Source: Amoebophrya sp. AT5.2 (lineage: Eukaryota > Sar > Dinophyceae > Syndiniales > Amoebophryaceae). Taken from it: a stretch of 10,587 nt of DNA. The position numbers and the translations under genes are program-made. The DNA lies in contig RXOD01006354.1 in NCBI GenBank assembly GCA_005223375.1, positions 1-10,587 of the forward strand. Reading direction: 5' to 3'. The notes under the pieces were generated by a model. That model was not told the origin of the DNA. It saw only the letters and a program-made list of their open reading frames with translations, and made no database searches. Below, in pieces: positions 8,488-10,587 of this stretch. Numbering within the stretch: the first letter of the stretch is position 1; each line of letters starts with the position of its first letter.

Positions 8488-10349
8488 ATGTCGCTCAGCG
8501 ATCTCGCGACCCGGGTCGAGGGCCTGGAGGGCGACGTCAACACTGGTTGGACGCTGGTAGCCGGCGCCCTCGTCTTCTTCATGCAGGCGGGGTTCACCTT
8601 TCTGGAGTCCGGCTTTGTCAAGCGCCGCAATATCCAATCCATTTTGATGAAGAACATCATCGACGCTTCCATGGCCGCCATCGCCTGGTGGTGGCTCGGC
8701 TTCGGGCTGGCGTTCGGCGAGGACAGTGGCGAGATCGAGAACAGCGCCGGCGTCAAGTTCCCCGGTGGCGGCTTCGCGGGCACGTCCTACTTCGCGCCGT
8801 CTGTTACTGACTTCACCAAGGCGGACCCCGTCGGCAGCGGGCCGAAGCGCACGATGACCGACTGGTTCTTCCAGTACACGTTTTGCGCAACGGCGGCGAC
8901 CATCGTTTCCGGCGGGGTCGCCGAGCGCTGCCAACTGCGCGCGTTCGCGATCATGAGTTTTTTTCTGACTCTGATCTTCTACCCACTGGTCGTGCACTGG
9001 ACCTGGGGCGACGGCTTCCTCGCGCACCTCGCGGACAACAAGGACCACGACAGCTTCGGCAACGGTTTCGTGGATTTCGCGGGCAGCGGCGTCGTGCACA
9101 TGTTCGGTGGCTTCGCGGCTTTGATGGGCGCGATCATCTGCGGCCCGCGCTACGGCCGCTTCGAGCCGGGCCGCGAGGACGACTTCGCGCCTTCCAACAT
9201 GCTTTACATCGTGGTCGGCGCCTTCATCCTCTGGTTCGGTTGGTACGGCTTCAACGCCGGCTCCACCGTCGCGCTCGCGGGCGGTGTCAGCGTCGTCGCG
9301 TCGCGCTGCGCGATGAACACCGCGCTGTCCGCCGCCTTCGGCTCCGTTGCGAGTTTCGGGCTCAGCTACGCGCGCGTCGGCAAGTTCGAAATCACGGCGT
9401 TCGCGAACGGCATCCTGGGGGGCTTGGTGTCGATCACCGCCGGCTGCGCTTCTGTGGACACCTGGAACGCGATGCTAATCGGCATCATCGGGGGACTGGT
9501 GGTCGAGGCGATCTCGCAGCTTCTCGTGAAGCTGAAGATCGACGACCCGGTCGGGGCGTTCCCGGTGCACGGAGCGTGCGGAGTGTGGGGCGTGATCGCG
9601 GTGGGGCTCTTCGACGACCGCAAGGGCGCATTCTACGGCGAACCCGTGTACAAAGCGCTGGGACCCAACATTACCGGAATCATCTGCATCGCGCGTACTT
9701 TTTCTGGCTATAATAATTGCATTGGTGTCGCCGGTGTCACGCAACAGGCTATAAATACTTCAAATTATAAAGTAAGACAAACACACCGACGCTTCGGCGA
9801 ATGACGGTTTTGGCCGGCGCTCAAGCAACGCTAATTAAACCCGGGCTTGGCTGCACCTGCAGCAGTACAGTTTTCGCATATTAGTTTTTAACCTAGCTAA
9901 CTGGTATTGGTTGATCATCTAGCGTAAACGTACGCGAGGTTCGACGCCCGCCATCCCTCCCTGACATACTTCAAATTATATATAAACACGAACACGAACA
10001 CCAACACGTGCATACGACCAAAAATACTTTTCAATTTTGAATTTAAATACCAGTGTGGAGTATGGCGACGTCTGGCGCGACGTTCGGTGCTCTGCGTGCG
10101 GTTGGGTTTCTGCTGGTCGATCCCGAGGACCAGGTGGCTGGTTTAGACAGCAAGGAATTCTCGTCGCAGCGTCTCGAGTCCAAGGAGATGCAAAGAGCTG
10201 TGGCAGCCAAACTCGCCGGCGCCGCACTGGCAGCCGAACAAAACGACGTGAAGGGAGTGGTGGAATTGCCCGAAGTAGTCGTAGACACAGTCCCGGTGGC
10301 GGGCCAGGTTGTCGAGGAAACGCCGGCAGTCGAGGCAACCGAGGTCTAA
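8488..10349 (+). CDS. Ammonium transporter, Amt/Mep/Rh family, two exons
   Basis: Exons 8488-9694 and 10054-10349 join in phase 1 to encode 500 residues, a normal size for eukaryotic Amt proteins. The product should be a trimeric membrane channel taking up ammonium, usually at the plasma membrane. Family features in order are an N-terminal segment leading into QAGFTFLESGFVKRRNIQ, then DFAGSGVVHMFGGFAAL with pore His204 (9097-9099). FGWYGFNAGS follows near 9235, then the second pore histidine, His361, in PVHGACGVWGVIAVGLF (9568-9570). The last membrane helix spans the intron: GIICIA in exon 1 and LWSMATSGATFGALRAVGF across the join. The cytosolic tail has the conserved GLD (10140-10148), a few residues after an acidic DPEDQ stretch, then an Ala/Val/Glu-rich end. 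About eleven hydrophobic segments are expected. The ATG at 8488 is the first in frame after stops, and the leader has no upstream ATG. Confidence 0.95.
9695..10053 (+). other. Ammonium transporter intron (359 bp, GT-AG, phase 1)
   Basis: The donor is ATCGCGC|GTACTT and the acceptor AAATACCAG|TGTGGA. The split codon C+TG makes Leu. Joining restores the last transmembrane helix and the C-terminal GLD motif, both required by the family, so the boundaries are well supported. Retention would end the protein at 9802-9804. The intron is A/T-rich and carries a 15-base direct repeat. Confidence 0.88.
9755..9980 (+). repeat. 15-base direct repeat pair ATACTTCAAATTATA in the transporter intron
   Basis: ATACTTCAAATTATA occurs at 9755-9769 and again at 9966-9980, 211 bases apart. 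The intervening sequence is more G/C-rich than the repeat. Its ends are not inverted repeats of each other. It could be the footprint of an insertion with target duplication, or a chance A/T-rich recurrence. Confidence 0.75.
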
Positions 10350-10587
10350 AAAGAGGTCCTGTGATAATGGTCCTCGTTGGACCAAAGAGTATAGAAATAT
10401 GTTCATAGATTCTTGATATTCCTTGCCGTCGCCATATTCTGTGAGAGAGGCGGGGGTGGTGGACTGCTCCCCCAAAATTCGAATAATTACAAAAAACCGA
10501 AAAGAGTAAGAAAGCACGAGCAGCAGCCGTTTACTAAATTTTGAAAATCTATTAGAGGCTGTGTAACAAATCGCGGAATTCTCTGCG
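10350..10587. other. 3' flank of the ammonium transporter gene
   Basis: No gene is seen in these 238 bases. A short hairpin, GGTCC-TCGTT-GGACC (10369-10383), lies 20 bases after the stop. No AATAAA signal is evident. Near the end, CCGAAAAGAG (10497-10506) followed by more purines resembles the elements upstream of MSH6 and the transporter. It may precede another gene to the right. Confidence 0.5.

Noticed and set aside
8326..9099. 257-codon open frame on the minus strand across the start of the transporter gene
   Set aside because: It is antisense to a clearly conserved Amt exon. Its sequence is low-complexity Arg/Ala/Glu of the kind produced opposite GC-rich codons.
9930..9955. GGTTCGACGCC, resembling a tRNA T-arm
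   Set aside because: The flanking bases do not form a five-base T stem, and no D or anticodon arm lies upstream.
10369..10383. Hairpin GGTCC-TCGTT-GGACC after the transporter stop
   Set aside because: Five base pairs without a following T-run; hairpin terminators are not expected in a eukaryotic nuclear gene, so I do not call a terminator.

Overview
The window is nuclear DNA of a unicellular eukaryote. It holds three protein genes, all on the + strand and all interrupted by introns. Coding exons are visibly GC-rich, while introns and spacers are richer in A/T and in purine or pyrimidine tracts. An MSH6-type MutS homologue is eukaryote-specific, and Cys-loop-type channels are known from several protist and algal lineages. 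Same-strand gene order with short introns fits an alveolate or dinoflagellate-lineage protist (a compact syndinian-like genome would fit), but the sequence does not fix the taxon. I saw no recognisable spliced-leader gene, tRNA, rRNA, snRNA, CRISPR array, transposase or virus gene.

Layout. (1) 45-2063: the 3' part of a pentameric (Cys-loop) ligand-gated ion-channel-like gene, in two exons, entered from the left through an intron acceptor. (2) 2064-2879: spacer ending in a purine-rich, TATA-like stretch. (3) 2880-7511: MSH6, the mismatch-recognition subunit of eukaryotic mismatch repair, in five exons. Three introns have clear GT-AG junctions. The fourth interval is abnormal: about 70 bp encoding the Walker B end of the ATPase is present twice, on both sides of a roughly 470 bp spacer. 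(4) 7512-8487: spacer with a second purine/TATA-like stretch. (5) 8488-10349: an ammonium transporter (Amt/Mep/Rh family) in two exons. (6) 10350-10587: 3' flank with a third purine-rich motif near the end.

The genes do not form a pathway: membrane signalling or ion conductance, DNA mismatch repair, and ammonium transport. The most unusual feature is the duplicated, mostly silently diverged exon segment at MSH6 intron 4, for which no consensus splice restores the exact family sequence. The five resolved introns also share 5' splice sites that begin GTA and lack G at position +5.
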